From Fischerella sp. PCC 9431 (lineage in GTDB: Bacteria; Cyanobacteriota; Cyanobacteriia; Cyanobacteriales; Nostocaceae): a DNA stretch of 64,000 nucleotides. Positions 46,081 through 55,846 of this stretch are shown here, in pieces (within the stretch, counting starts at the first letter, position 1; every line of letters starts with the position of its first letter). The stretch is taken from contig NZ_KE650771.1 in the NCBI RefSeq assembly GCF_000447295.1, forward strand, positions 5,938,482-6,002,481. The letters are read 5' to 3'. The translations under genes were made by a program, and so were the position numbers. The notes below the pieces were generated by a model. It ran no database searches. It was not told where the DNA came from and saw only the letters and a program-made list of their open reading frames with translations.

Positions 46081-46773
46081 TCAACTTGGACGAGGTTTAG
46101 TAATCAACAGCATTTCATTTCCACCTTTTTGGAGTTCATATCCTACTTTGACAATTGAAACTGAATATCCTAGTTCCCGAAATTCTTGGGTAATGCGATC
46201 AAGATAGGGAGAACGTTGCAACATCAAAGTCAGTAAAGGGAAAATCCGCACTTGTGGACTAACTCTCAACATCTCTTGAATCGAGTCAAAGTGAAATTGG
46301 TAATCATGATGATCAGAATATAAAAATAGAAAGTGTGAACATAAAGCAATATCGAATTCTTGATCTTGAAAATGTAGTTGCGGTAGTTCACCAATTAAAT
46401 ATCTTTGCTCTAGTTTTCCTCGCTCGTAATCACTGATAAATTCGTTTATAGCTGCTATTCTATTAGATTTTAAATCTTCAGGAGATTTGTGATATGACCA
46501 AGCCCAGTCATCAGGACTTGCTTTCACTTGGTCAATTATATTATTAACGACCTCATCAAATATTTTTTGAATTTCATCACTACTAAATCTGTATATTGGA
46601 TCAATAGAAGTGACATTCATACCAATTTTTGTAGCTTCTGCATTAAAGCTAGCAGGACCATCGCCGACACCCAAAATACGCTTATTAAAATCTGATTTGA
46701 TCAGATTGAACATTTTCATATATTCATCAAGCGATCGCCCAAAAGGAACAACTTTTTCTAATTTCATTGCCAT
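46081..46773 (-). CDS. SAM-dependent methyltransferase-like protein
   Basis: 230 residues. RILGVGDGPASFNAEATKIG (about 32-51) is a modified SAM motif I (GVGDGPASF), VTSIDPIYRF motif II, and FDIALCSHFLFLYSDH (about 140-155) motif IV region. A helical insert with Trp-rich KASPDDWAWSYHKSPED lies at about 80-96. It starts 21 bases after the nucleotidyltransferase stop and is third in a leftward operon. The substrate is unknown; methylation of the sugar nucleotide or a derived glycan would fit the operon but is inference. Its own downstream DNA is a repeat region. Confidence 0.72.
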   Translation of the reverse strand: MAMKLEKVVPFGRSLDEYMKMFNLIKSDFNKRILGVGDGPASFNAEATKIGMNVTSIDPIYRFSSDEIQKIFDEVVNNIIDQVKASPDDWAWSYHKSPEDLKSNRIAAINEFISDYERGKLEQRYLIGELPQLHFQDQEFDIALCSHFLFLYSDHHDYQFHFDSIQEMLRVSPQVRIFPLLTLMLQRSPYLDRITQEFRELGYSVSIVKVGYELQKGGNEMLLITKPRPS

Positions 46774-46794
46774 TGGTAATTACCATTAATATAA

Positions 46795-47682
46795 TTATCT
46801 ATTTCTAAAATCAATCAAGGTTTGCAAATAAACATCTGGCATTCCAATATCAAAACTTTTTCCTTGCACAATATATCCTGTCATTCCCTCTTGTTGACGT
46901 AATTGTTCTAGACAGGTTGTTAATTGATATTCACCACGTTCTTGAAATTTATTGTTAATGTTTTCTTCGAGAAAATCAAAAATTGTAGGTGTTAGTGCAT
47001 ATAATCCAAAAATAGATAAAAATTCGTTTTCTGGTATCCCTTCGACACGCAAATGCTGACGTGCATATTCAACAGTTGGCTTTTCGTAGACTTGTGTTAG
47101 GGAAAGAATAGAATCTGGCTGTTGCCAAACCCCAGTCACACACCCAGCTTTATGAATCATGTCTTCTGAAATTGTTGTTAAGCCAACAACACTTTGATTT
47201 GCTTGGGCGTAAACTTCTAATACTTGACGCGCACAAGATTTTTTAATATTAGATGCATAAATATGGTCGCCTAGCATGAGTAAAAATGGCTGATCATTTA
47301 CCCATTCTTTGGCACAATATACAGCGTGTCCATAACCTGCCTGTTCTTTTTGGGATAAAAATTTGATTCTGTCACCTAAATCTACGATATGTTTACTATG
47401 TTTTTGATTTTCTGGTGATAATTTTTCAAAAAGTTCTGCTTTGGGTGGATATTTAAATAAATCAACAAAAATTCTTTTGTCTTCTGGTTGAATGACAATG
47501 CCAATTTCTTCGATCCCAGCACTAATTGCTTCTTCAACTATGAGTTGAATTACTGGTTTTACTCTGCCATCAGAATCAATAATTGGGAAAAGTTCTTTTT
47601 TCACAACTTTGGTGGCAGGAAATAAGCGAGTACCAAAACCAGCAGCAGGGATTACAGCTTTCTTAATTTGAGTTTTCGGCAT
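46795..47682 (-). CDS. GalU-like sugar-1-phosphate nucleotidyltransferase
   Basis: 295 residues. AVIPAAGFGTRLFPATKVVK (about 9-28) with KELFPIID is the GalU/GlmU-type nucleotide-binding signature; FLLMLGDHIYAS holds the metal-binding Asp; YEKPTVEYA and FDIGMPDVYLQTLIDFRN fit UDP-glucose pyrophosphorylases. It would turn a sugar-1-phosphate plus UTP into UDP-sugar. The gene overlaps the end of the GHMP kinase gene by 20 bases, so the kinase product is the likely substrate. The canonical GalU sequence differs in detail (PVAGLGTRFLPATKAQPKE), so specificity may be for another sugar. Confidence 0.82.
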   Translation of the reverse strand: MPKTQIKKAVIPAAGFGTRLFPATKVVKKELFPIIDSDGRVKPVIQLIVEEAISAGIEEIGIVIQPEDKRIFVDLFKYPPKAELFEKLSPENQKHSKHIVDLGDRIKFLSQKEQAGYGHAVYCAKEWVNDQPFLLMLGDHIYASNIKKSCARQVLEVYAQANQSVVGLTTISEDMIHKAGCVTGVWQQPDSILSLTQVYEKPTVEYARQHLRVEGIPENEFLSIFGLYALTPTIFDFLEENINNKFQERGEYQLTTCLEQLRQQEGMTGYIVQGKSFDIGMPDVYLQTLIDFRNR

Positions 47683-48721
47683 AAATCGTCAATTGTAAAC
47701 ATTGCATTTGTGGAAAATCTTGTTCAATGATTTCAATTACTTTTTGTTGATTTTCTTTGTCTTTCACAATAAATTGTGCTGTGCCATCACCTTGGGAACC
47801 AACGCCTTTTCCTCCCAAAATATAAGGTTGAATTGGTGGATAATTCAGTAATTGATGTAAGGCTGGTGCTGTTAACTCTTCAGGACAAGCCAATATCAGA
47901 TGCTTGTCAAATTCTACCTGTGCTTGTCTCATCAGAGTACCAATTCTTTCTGCATCGCCTTTTTGAAGGGCGTCAACAGCAGTTTGGGTAATTTGATAGC
48001 TGATAGAACCCAGATATTTTTGGACATTTGCTTGTATGGGGTTGCTGGCGAAGGGATAACACTGATTAAGTTTGCTGAGGATTACTTGAGTATTTTTGCT
48101 AGCACCAAGATCCACGATCACAAAAAACAAATCTTTGGGAACACTGAGTTCAATGATCTCTGTGCGATCGCTATCAAAGATCATTGCAATCGGACGATTA
48201 CCATAAGCACAAGCTTGATCCATGCGTCCGCAACGAGAAGGGGTAGTAATCTCTCCAAAGTAAGCAAACTCCATTTCTTCTTGGATAGACATCTTTAAGT
48301 CATATACCAAATTAAAAGCCCTTGCTACTAACACGCAAATCGCAGCACTTGATGACAGCCCTTTTTGAATCGGTAAATCTGTCAGGTAATTATCAATTTC
48401 TATTCCCCCAAAACTGCACTCCCGTACCAAAAATTGATAAGCGACACCAGCAGCATAACTAAAAAATCCACCCTTTCTAGCTTCCGTAAGCAAAGCCTGT
48501 GCTTCCATTGGTAAAGTCAAGGATTTATGAGTTCCGTCATCAACAGAGGCGCTAACGATTAATTGATTTGGATGGGGTTTAACTTGTGCATACAGCCCCT
48601 GATTTGTACCTACTAGCAACGTGTAGCCTATTTCTAATTCAGGGTTTAAATGACGGTATCCTCCCGCCCAATCAGTATGTTCGCCAAATATACACAGACG
48701 TCCTGGTACAAAAATGTTCAT
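47663..48721 (-). CDS. GHMP-family sugar kinase
   Basis: 352 residues. Three family motifs are clear: PGRLCIFGEHTDWAGGYR (about 6-23, the sugar-recognition motif), LPIQKGLSSSAAICVLVAR (ATP-binding Gly/Ser loop, about 117-135), and YILGGKGVGSQGDGTAQFIV near residue 295-315. These place it with galactokinase, glucuronokinase and arabinokinase, which phosphorylate C1 of sugars. The EHTDWAGG form is similar to but not identical with galactokinase (GEHTDYNGG). It is the first gene of a leftward operon with an overlapping nucleotidyltransferase, i.e. a salvage route from free sugar to nucleotide sugar. The sugar is unknown. Confidence 0.82.
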   Translation of the reverse strand: MNIFVPGRLCIFGEHTDWAGGYRHLNPELEIGYTLLVGTNQGLYAQVKPHPNQLIVSASVDDGTHKSLTLPMEAQALLTEARKGGFFSYAAGVAYQFLVRECSFGGIEIDNYLTDLPIQKGLSSSAAICVLVARAFNLVYDLKMSIQEEMEFAYFGEITTPSRCGRMDQACAYGNRPIAMIFDSDRTEIIELSVPKDLFFVIVDLGASKNTQVILSKLNQCYPFASNPIQANVQKYLGSISYQITQTAVDALQKGDAERIGTLMRQAQVEFDKHLILACPEELTAPALHQLLNYPPIQPYILGGKGVGSQGDGTAQFIVKDKENQQKVIEIIEQDFPQMQCLQLTIYAENSN

Positions 48722-49065
48722 ATATGTTTCTGATGTTACTCAGGTATTCTCACCTGTTTTGTAACAATTAATTATGCCTACAAGCATGTTCTTATACCAT
48801 ATCGTGCTAAGGGTCAAGTGGGGTTTCGCCACATATTATGCTTGATTAGCAATCATTTGCTGCTTAGTTATACTAGTGTCAGTTCAGAAACTGTCACTTA
48901 CCCTTAACCGCGTTTTATACCAGAAGAGATATTCTTATTTTGTGCAAGGAGTGATACCACTTCACCGCATGTTTGCCACAAGTTATTTTCGTAATACCCG
49001 CTTAACTAAGGGTAATTGCGAATACCAAATGTTGCATCAATAAGTGATTTGGTATAAAAATATAT
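48722..49065. other. Intergenic region with small inverted repeats
   Basis: Contains ATACCAAAT...ATTTGGTAT (about 49021-49055) and GATACCACTTCACCGCATGT, which resembles the 19587 MITE end. Probably debris of small elements. It should also hold the kinase operon promoter. Confidence 0.4.
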
Positions 49066-49104
49066 AAAAAGCGCTTGAGTTCGCAAACTTCTCAGGCGCT
49101 TTTA
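49066..49104 (-). terminator. Terminator of leuS
   Basis: GCGCTTGAG (49071-49079) pairs with CTCAGGCGC (49091-49099) with one G-T pair; on the minus strand it is followed by TTTTTATATAT. Confidence 0.85.
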
Positions 49105-49143
49105 CGTGTAATCAGTAATTTGTTAGTGGTTAGTAGTTCACCA

Positions 49144-51711
49144 CTATCCAATTACAAAATTAATCAACTTACCAGGTACCACAATTACCTTTTTAATTTC
49201 TTTGCCTTCTATGTAACGTTTGGCAATTTCAGATTCACGGGCGTATTTTTCCAACTCTGCTTTATCTGCTTGGGCTGGAACTGGAATTGCACCACGAGTT
49301 TTACCCATAATTTGAATAACCAAATTAATTTCATCAGCAACTAAGGCTGCTGAGTCATACTTCGGCCAGGTTTGGGTATGGACTGAGCTGTTGTTACCCA
49401 ACAAATGCCACAATTCATCGGCGATGTGGGGCGCAAAAGGTGCCAGCAGGACAACTAAAGTTTGAATACCTTCTGCATAGATTGGCGAATCTTTACAGGA
49501 GGCCTCAGTGAGGGCGTTACTCAACTTCATCAATTCTGAAATCGCAGTGTTGAATTGATATTCGTCTTCTACGTCTTCACTAACTTCTTTAATTGCAGTG
49601 TGAATTGCCCGTCGTAAGTCTTTTTCGGTTTTGGTGATTTGTCCTGCGTGGGTGACGGATGACTGATTCTCAGCAAACTCTGTCACCAAACGCCAAACGC
49701 GGTTCAAAAAGCGAAATTGCCCTTCTACGTCTGCCTCATCCCATTCTAAGTCCTTTTCTGGTGGTGCTTTGAACAAGATGAACATCCGAGCAGTATCGAC
49801 ACCATATTTATTAATTACATCTTCTGGCGCTACACCATTGCCCTTAGATTTGGACATGGTGGCATAAATGCGTTGCAGTGGTTCACCTGTTTGGGGATCG
49901 CGGGGATCGTTAGGATCAACAAGATGGGAAGCAACCCATTTGTCTTTACCACCTTTATTCGGGTTAAAGTAAGTTAAACCCTGTACCATTCCTTGAGTTA
50001 ACAAACGTTGGAAGGGTTCGTCAAAATTCAACAAGCCGCGATCGCGCAATACTTTAGTAAAGAACCGCGAATATAACAAGTGCAAAATCGCGTGTTCAAT
50101 TCCACCTACATATTGATCTACGGGCATTAAATCATTTACCCTCGTAGAGTCGAAGACCTGCTGTTCATTCTGAGCATCGGTAAATCGCAAGAAATACCAC
50201 GACGAATCAATAAATGTATCCATCGTATCGGTTTCTCGTTTTGCGGGTGTACCGCAATTTGGACAAGGTACGTTTACCCAACTTTCCAACTTTGCCAAAG
50301 GCGAACCACCACGTCCGGTAAATTCGACATTTTCTGGTAACTTGACGGGCAAGTCTTGATCTGGAACCGGAACCGCGCCACAATTAGGACAATGAATGAT
50401 GGGAATCGGTGCGCCCCAGTAACGTTGTCGAGAAATCAACCAATCCCGCAACCGATACTGTACCCGTTCTTTGCCAAAGCCTTGTTTCTCGGCGTACTCG
50501 ACAATTGCTTTTTTGGCATCTTCTGAAGCCATGCCATTAAAGATATCGGAATTTACAATAATTCCGGCTTCTGTATAAGGCTCTTTGATGACGATTGGCT
50601 CATCAGCAGCATCAGCACCTACTATTACTACTTTGATTGGTAAATTCTGATCCTTGGCAAATTTAAAATCCCGTGCATCGTGCGCTGGTACACCCATGAC
50701 AGCGCCTGTACCGTACTCGTACAGTACATAATCAGCGATCAAAATCGGAATTTCTTCCCCTGTAAACGGGTTAATTGCTTTCCCACCCGTTGGTATACCG
50801 CGCTTGGGCTGATCTTCCGCAGTGCGTTCCAACTCGCTTTGGTTGGTAACTTCTTGGACAAATGCTTCTACGGCCGCTTGTTGTTCTGGTGTTGTTACCA
50901 GCTGTGTTAATGGGTGTTCGGGCGCTAAGACTACGTAGCTAACGCCATAAACTGTATCTGGACGAGTTGTGTACACAGCAATTTTTTCGGAACTATCCAC
51001 AATGGGAAATTCCAAATATGCACCTGTAGATTTGCCAATCCAGTTCGCCTGCATCAACTTGACACGTTCTGGCCATCCGGGCAATTTTTCCAAGTCATTC
51101 AACAATTGTTCAGCGTAATCGGTGATCTTGAAAAACCATTGGCGCAATAATTTGCGTTCGACTTTCGCCCCACTACGCCAAGAACGTCCCTCGTTGTCTA
51201 CTTGTTCATTTGCCAATACAGTTTGGTCAATGGGGTCCCAGTTGACTGCTGCTTCTTTTTGGTAAGCCAAACCTGCTTGGTAAAACTGCAAGAAAATCCA
51301 CTGTGTCCACTTATAATAATCTGGGGAACACGTAGCAACTTCACAGTCCCAATCAACCGATAAACCCAGACGTTGCAATTGTTGCCGCATCTGGTCAATA
51401 TTTTGATAAGTCCACTCGGACGGCGGAACACCTCGGTCAATTGCAGCATTTTCTGCGGGTAAACCGAAAGCATCCCAACCCATCGGATGCAGTACCCGAT
51501 AACCTTGCATTCGCTTGAGGCGGGCAATCACATCAGTAATTGTATAGTTACGGACGTGACCCATGTGCAGGCTGCCCGATGGATAGGGGAACATCGACAG
51601 GGCGTAGTATTTTGGCTTATTGGTGTCTAGAGAAACTTTATCTAAGCCAAGTTCATTCCATGTCTTTTGCCATTTTTCCTCAATCTCGGTTGGGTTATAT
51701 CGGGAATCCAC
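49144..51711 (-). CDS. leuS: Leucyl-tRNA synthetase
   Basis: 855 residues, normal length. Starts at GTG 51711 behind AGGAG at seven bases. Class I signatures: [19 protein letters not shown] (HIGH, about 37-55) and [14 protein letters not shown] (KMSKS, about 620-633). The connective editing domain holds [14 protein letters not shown] (about 249-262), the T-rich editing pocket, and ends before the second Rossmann half. Zinc-type CPNCGAVP and CPNCGTPAK pairs lie at about 435-485. It charges tRNA-Leu and clears mischarged products. A 12-base-loop terminator follows. Divergent from the GGCT gene, with 87 bases between starts. Confidence 0.98.
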   Translation of the reverse strand: MDSRYNPTEIEEKWQKTWNELGLDKVSLDTNKPKYYALSMFPYPSGSLHMGHVRNYTITDVIARLKRMQGYRVLHPMGWDAFGLPAENAAIDRGVPPSEWTYQNIDQMRQQLQRLGLSVDWDCEVATCSPDYYKWTQWIFLQFYQAGLAYQKEAAVNWDPIDQTVLANEQVDNEGRSWRSGAKVERKLLRQWFFKITDYAEQLLNDLEKLPGWPERVKLMQANWIGKSTGAYLEFPIVDSSEKIAVYTTRPDTVYGVSYVVLAPEHPLTQLVTTPEQQAAVEAFVQEVTNQSELERTAEDQPKRGIPTGGKAINPFTGEEIPILIADYVLYEYGTGAVMGVPAHDARDFKFAKDQNLPIKVVIVGADAADEPIVIKEPYTEAGIIVNSDIFNGMASEDAKKAIVEYAEKQGFGKERVQYRLRDWLISRQRYWGAPIPIIHCPNCGAVPVPDQDLPVKLPENVEFTGRGGSPLAKLESWVNVPCPNCGTPAKRETDTMDTFIDSSWYFLRFTDAQNEQQVFDSTRVNDLMPVDQYVGGIEHAILHLLYSRFFTKVLRDRGLLNFDEPFQRLLTQGMVQGLTYFNPNKGGKDKWVASHLVDPNDPRDPQTGEPLQRIYATMSKSKGNGVAPEDVINKYGVDTARMFILFKAPPEKDLEWDEADVEGQFRFLNRVWRLVTEFAENQSSVTHAGQITKTEKDLRRAIHTAIKEVSEDVEDEYQFNTAISELMKLSNALTEASCKDSPIYAEGIQTLVVLLAPFAPHIADELWHLLGNNSSVHTQTWPKYDSAALVADEINLVIQIMGKTRGAIPVPAQADKAELEKYARESEIAKRYIEGKEIKKVIVVPGKLINFVIG

Positions 51712-51798
51712 GAAAACTCTCCTACTGGACTTTAACCATAGTTTGCCTCCATATTTTAGATGATGCTAGGCAAACCGATAGGTTGGTTGAAATAAGCA

Positions 51799-52272
51799 AT
51801 GATTGAATTAACAGAAAAATCTTCTGGTTTGTTGCGGGTGTTTGTTTATGGCACCCTCAAACCAGGAGAAGCTAATTATCAAAACTACTGCGATCGCAAA
51901 GTGGTAAATGGGATTAAAGCTTATGTGTTGGGTAAACTGTTTGATCTACCCCAAGGCTACCCAGCTATGACACTAGGGGACAGTCCGGTCTACGGGTATT
52001 TGCTAGAATTTGATTTCCCAGAAGTCCTAGTTGAATTAGATGATCTGGAAGATTACCACCCTGCTAGACCAGATTCGGAAAATTTATATAATCGGCAACA
52101 AATAGAAGTATACGATTTCCAAGGGCGATCGCTCGGCCAGGCTTGGGCTTACTTGATGACCCCAGAAATGGTTAATAATTTAGGAGGCGTTCACCAAGCC
52201 GATGGCTGGTGGAGTGAAATACCCAAAGCTGACCTACGGTACAGCATGGGCTTCCCAATTCATTGGCAGTAG
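51799..52272 (+). CDS. Gamma-glutamylcyclotransferase-like (AIG2/GGCT) protein
   Basis: 157 residues. RVFVYGTLKPGEANYQNY (about 14-31) is the YGxLxxG signature of the gamma-glutamylcyclotransferase fold, and LVELDDLEDYHP (about 78-89) supplies the catalytic Glu region. Members cyclise gamma-glutamyl amines or peptides to 5-oxoproline; the specific substrate is not evident. It is a single gene of cytoplasmic protein without signal. Confidence 0.9.
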   Translation: MIELTEKSSGLLRVFVYGTLKPGEANYQNYCDRKVVNGIKAYVLGKLFDLPQGYPAMTLGDSPVYGYLLEFDFPEVLVELDDLEDYHPARPDSENLYNRQQIEVYDFQGRSLGQAWAYLMTPEMVNNLGGVHQADGWWSEIPKADLRYSMGFPIHWQ

Positions 52273-52305
52273 CCTCCAGAACTCATAAGAGTTGTGTAAG
52301 TCCAT

Positions 52306-52917
52306 CTAATGATATTCATTTCCTATATCTAAAGGTCGTAGCTGTTTTGAGCGATTAAATGGATTTTCTGGGGTAGTTTCTGCTGCTTTAGGAATTGGCA
52401 GAATGGGGTTGTTAATCGAAACATTTAAGGGTGCAGCAGCAATAGTTTTTGCTGGTTGCGCCTGTTCTGTTACAGCATTTTGAGCCAGTTGTGGGCTGAA
52501 TTTTCCACCTGGTAATAAGCCAGATACCGCACCAATAATTGTTGCGGCGATCGCTGTACCTCCCCAAAGTAAGGCTAGACGCGCACGGCGACGACGTAAA
52601 CGAGCCATAACTCGTTCAACAGTTTCTTCCACTGCTTGCGACTGCGGTACTGGCATCGCCCGCAAGCCTTGACGCAATTTCAAAAGTCGTGAATACAAGC
52701 ATTTTACTGCCTGATCGCTTGCCAGTAATTCTTCTACTTGCCTACGTTCGGCAGCAGTGAGTTCACCATCAAGATAAGCACTTAATAACTCGAAGCGATC
52801 GCGCTTCACCATATCCATAGCACCCGTTGATTCATTGGTATGCTTTGCCTCCCCATCTGGCAAATCAAGATGAAATTGCAAGTGGGAATGGTTGTTCAAG
52901 TGAGAACCAGTAGTCAT
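52306..52917 (-). CDS. Anti-sigma factor for the adjacent ECF sigma factor
   Basis: 203 residues. The conserved start FELLSAYLDGELTAAERRQV (about 42-61) is the anti-sigma helix bundle; the zinc-binding HxxxCxxC motif is absent. A membrane helix lies at about 117-135 (LALLWGGTAIAATIIGAVSG) and the outer part is Pro/Ala-rich. It follows the sigma gene in the same direction after 164 bases, and anti-sigma genes usually follow their sigma. It would hold the sigma factor at the membrane until a stress signal releases it. MDMVKRDRF at residue 34 is an alternative start. Confidence 0.85.
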   Translation of the reverse strand: MTTGSHLNNHSHLQFHLDLPDGEAKHTNESTGAMDMVKRDRFELLSAYLDGELTAAERRQVEELLASDQAVKCLYSRLLKLRQGLRAMPVPQSQAVEETVERVMARLRRRRARLALLWGGTAIAATIIGAVSGLLPGGKFSPQLAQNAVTEQAQPAKTIAAAPLNVSINNPILPIPKAAETTPENPFNRSKQLRPLDIGNEYH

Positions 52918-53081
52918 CTTAACATTATTACCAATTCATGCACGGGTAAACACAACAAATTCGATCCAGGATAGTCCTTATTTCTCCTGATTTATCCTAG
53001 TTGCAGAAGCACTTTTCACAATTTTAATAAATCTTAATGAAATATAAAATTCTGCTGTTCACCTGAAGGTGAAACTTTTAA

Positions 53082-53738
53082 CTAGGAACCAAGATAAGGT
53101 TGTAGCTGCGATTGCAATCTGGCTCTAGCTCTGGCTATTCTCGATTTGACTGTTCCCAAGGAAACTCCAGTGATTTCGGCAATTTCTTCATATGCCATAC
53201 CTTCAATTTCCCTTAAAACAATAGTCGTACGGAATACCTCTGGCAAATCCGCGATCGCTTCTCGCAATTGTTCATAGAACTCTCTGGTTGTGAGTTCTTC
53301 TTCTGGACCAGGAGTATCTCCTGCGATTTCCCAATCCATTTCGCCGTCGTCTACCGAACGGGGAGCATCCAGCGATACAGGACTGACAACTCGCTTACGT
53401 TTGCGTAACTCGTCGTAAAACAAGTTAGTAGCAATGCGGCTTAACCAGCCCCTAAATTTAGCGGGTTCTTGCAATCGATTAATATTGCGATAGACCCGAA
53501 TCCAAACTTCTTGAGCTAGATCCGCTCTGTCAGACCAATCAGGGGCTAAATGGTACAACACCCTATCAACTTGGGATTGATAACGACGCAGGAGTTCTGC
53601 AAATGCAGCACGATCTGGGCGCAGCCCGATTTGACAGCGTAAAATTAAATCGTGGTTAGAGAGTTTGTCAACTTGCACTGATGCTTCTGGGATTCTTGCA
53701 TCAACAGTTGACCAGGATACAGTAATCGATTCGCTCAT
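53082..53738 (-). CDS. sigG: ECF sigma factor, SigG-like
   Basis: 218 residues. Region 2 spans about 40-110: AELLRRYQSQVDRVLYHLAP, DLAQEVWIRVYRNI, FRGWLSRIATNLFYDELRKR. Region 4 spans about 150-212: LREAIADLPEVFRTTIVLRE and YEEIAEITGVSLGTVKSRIA. This is the layout of ECF sigma factors in the RpoE/SigG group. With the membrane anti-sigma gene next to it, it probably answers envelope or oxidative stress. The symbol follows the Anabaena SigG arrangement as I remember it; identity needs a comparison. Confidence 0.85.
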   Translation of the reverse strand: MSESITVSWSTVDARIPEASVQVDKLSNHDLILRCQIGLRPDRAAFAELLRRYQSQVDRVLYHLAPDWSDRADLAQEVWIRVYRNINRLQEPAKFRGWLSRIATNLFYDELRKRKRVVSPVSLDAPRSVDDGEMDWEIAGDTPGPEEELTTREFYEQLREAIADLPEVFRTTIVLREIEGMAYEEIAEITGVSLGTVKSRIARARARLQSQLQPYLGS

Positions 53739-54092
53739 AGATCGTACTGGTTGTAAATCATCCCTATCTATTAGACCTACTTATCTGCCGGATGTTCCTA
53801 GTATGAGTGACGGATTTGTGACTGGAACACAGGATTCCTTTGCAGATACCTAGCTATAAAATACAGTGAGGTTACATGTATTTGTGACAGCATTCATGAC
53901 TGAATACTTACTATTGTCAAAAATATTTTTTTGTGATATCTAAGCTTTGACAAGTGTCAAACAATTTTGGATTTTGGATTACTCTACGAGAAGCCGCTTA
54001 CCTTCGGAAGTCGCTCCGCGTCTACGCGTCTATGGATTTTAGATTTTGGATTGACTTCAGAAATTTTTCTGTGATCCAATGCCCAATGCCCA
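53739..54092. other. Intergenic region with repeat blocks
   Basis: AT-rich near the sigma start; from about 53965 a block TTTGGATTACTCTACGAGAA, CGCTTACCTTCGGAAGTCGC and CGCGTCTACGCGTCTATGG, then TTTTAGATTTTGGATTG and CCAATGCCCAATGCCC repeats. No gene seen. Confidence 0.5.
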
Positions 54093-54245
54093 TTACTTTT
54101 GTGGCAACCTCACCAGAATAGTTGGTGCTGGTTGTTGTAACTGCTCTAAATCAGCACCTCTATTAGATTCTTCTAGTAGGCGAACTTGCAAAAATAAATT
54201 CAGGGAAAATGTAATCGTAATTGCTAACAATAGTTTTTCTAACAT
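54093..54245 (-). CDS. 50-residue single-span membrane protein, unknown
   Basis: ATG 54245 is chosen over an upstream start because GGGAG lies eight bases ahead. The product is MLEKLLLAITITFSLNLFLQ, then VRLLEESNRGADLEQLQQPA and PTILVRLPQK: one membrane helix followed by a charged tail. The good ribosome site and sensible composition argue for a true small gene. No family is recognised. Confidence 0.55.
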   Translation of the reverse strand: MLEKLLLAITITFSLNLFLQVRLLEESNRGADLEQLQQPAPTILVRLPQK

Positions 54246-54600
54246 GAAACTCACTCCCACCCACACCATGAACACCACTTAAAATGATTGAAAATAGGGT
54301 CTGTTCGGTTCCAGGGAGTATCTATAAAAAAATTCTCACCCGGATTTATCTCAAAACTAGACAATGACACAACTGTGTATAGCCCTAGTTTGCCCGTGAG
54401 TATGGACAAATTCATGATGGAACTGCTAAATGTTTGTAAATTTTTGGTAATTGGTTTACAAGAGAATCTGAAAAACTTTTCAGTAATAGCTAAGTGTAAA
54501 ATATATAACAGCCACAGTCGCTTTCATTTAGAGCTAGAGTAAGGAAGAAAAACTGTGGGCTAATGGCTGAGTCAACGGGGAATTTTGGAGAGAATAAACG
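54246..54600. other. Intergenic region between divergent small gene and transpeptidase
   Basis: AT-rich; no recognised element. Start sites of both neighbours should lie here. Confidence 0.4.
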
Positions 54601-55275
54601 ATGGCGACGGTAAGAAATGAATCTGTAACGCGTATGGCGATGCTACTTTGTTTTGGCACAGGCTTCTTATCTCTCGCTGTTCATTGGCAGGTTTCTGATT
54701 TGATGAAATCTCCCCCAAGTCAAGAACCTAGTGGAATGTATGTAGCAAGAGCTACAGATACAGCTGCAAAACCAAAAAGTTTGATAGCAGATGAAAAACA
54801 CAAAGCAAATCTTTTTCATCCAATTCAGTCCCAGTTGGCTAAGGCTGCGGTAACACAAAAATCTTCTACCGTTCTTGCATCTGCTGATCAGACACATGTA
54901 GTAGTTGATTTGAGCGATCGCCGCGTTTATGTTCACCGCCAAAATCAAGTTATCGCCAGTTACCCAACAGGTATAGGTAAAAAAGGCTGGGAGACACCCA
55001 CAGGTTCTTTTCAAATTGAAAATATGCGACGTAACCCTGTTTGGCGTCACCCGCTTACAGGTGAGGTATTTCCTCCAGGTGTAAATAGCCCTCTGGGAGA
55101 TAGATGGATCGGTTTTTGGTCAGATGGTCACAATAAAATTGGCTTTCACGGTACGCCAGATGACAGCCTAGTAGGTAGCGCAGTCTCCCACGGTTGCTTG
55201 CGTATGCGTACTCCTGACGTACGTTTGTTATACCAACAAGTACGCGTGGGAACAACTGTGGAAGTTCGGCAATAG
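54601..55275 (+). CDS. L,D-transpeptidase (YkuD family)
   Basis: 224 residues. A membrane or signal helix occupies about 10-28 (AMLLCFGTGFLSLAVHW). The YkuD domain (about 100-224) contains VVVDLSDRRVYVHRQ, YPTGIGKKGWETPTG, and the catalytic HGTPDDSLVGSAVSHGCLRM, with His 182-region and Cys 199. These enzymes make 3-3 peptide cross-links in peptidoglycan or attach proteins to it, in the periplasm. The N-terminal linker is low complexity. Single gene. Confidence 0.93.
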   Translation: MATVRNESVTRMAMLLCFGTGFLSLAVHWQVSDLMKSPPSQEPSGMYVARATDTAAKPKSLIADEKHKANLFHPIQSQLAKAAVTQKSSTVLASADQTHVVVDLSDRRVYVHRQNQVIASYPTGIGKKGWETPTGSFQIENMRRNPVWRHPLTGEVFPPGVNSPLGDRWIGFWSDGHNKIGFHGTPDDSLVGSAVSHGCLRMRTPDVRLLYQQVRVGTTVEVRQ

Positions 55276-55299
55276 TTATTTATGCCCAATGCCCAATGA

Positions 55300-55845
55300 C
55301 TAAGATAATGATTTTTGCTCAAAATTCGGCGCGTAGGCTTGGAGTAAAGTACTGACTTGGCGTAATACTTCATTGCCGGTGTTTTTACCCAAGACTTGCC
55401 GTTCTGGAAAGAAATTTGGTCTATCCAGATAACGGCTAATAGCTGCACTCACTTGTTGGGCAATTAATTCTTGTAGTTCTGCTTTGGCGTGTTGGCGCTG
55501 ATAGTTAGCACCTTCTTCTGTGGTGGCGTATAGGGGGGGTAAACGATTAAGGGCGTAAGCAGCAATATCTCCGACATCCAAGGAAGTTTCACTCGTAGCT
55601 TCGATTTCGGCTACGCGGGCGATCGCTTCTGTGAGTACCAATTCTTCCATGACGTTAATAAACTGTTTACGTGGTACCGCTATCACCTCACCAGTCAACA
55701 GCGTTCCCATCAGCCGATCCAGTGCCATGTACTCTTCGATTGAGAGTTCGTTGGCATTGTCACAGATGCGTCCGACTTCTGCTTCCATTGCTGGTGTCAA
55801 ATAACCATCCTGGAGAGCCTGTTGCACAATTTTTTCTATACTCAT
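55300..55845 (-). CDS. ComFB-family protein (cyclic-dinucleotide receptor family)
   Basis: 181 residues. The ComFB domain spans about 60-130: KQFINVMEELVLTEAIARVA and SLDVGDIAAYALNRLPPLYA, then TTEEGANYQRQHA. ComFB proteins in cyanobacteria have been reported as cyclic-dinucleotide receptors with effects on cell size, motility or competence; whether this one binds is inference. The start codon ATG (55843-55845) is immediately adjacent to an IS630-family element, sharing the TA target duplication, so the original upstream control is displaced by the IS. Without the IS, an in-frame ATGAGCATT would precede the present start. No ribosome site is seen in the IS end. Confidence 0.85.
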   Translation of the reverse strand: MSIEKIVQQALQDGYLTPAMEAEVGRICDNANELSIEEYMALDRLMGTLLTGEVIAVPRKQFINVMEELVLTEAIARVAEIEATSETSLDVGDIAAYALNRLPPLYATTEEGANYQRQHAKAELQELIAQQVSAAISRYLDRPNFFPERQVLGKNTGNEVLRQVSTLLQAYAPNFEQKSLS

Positions 55846-55846
55846 A

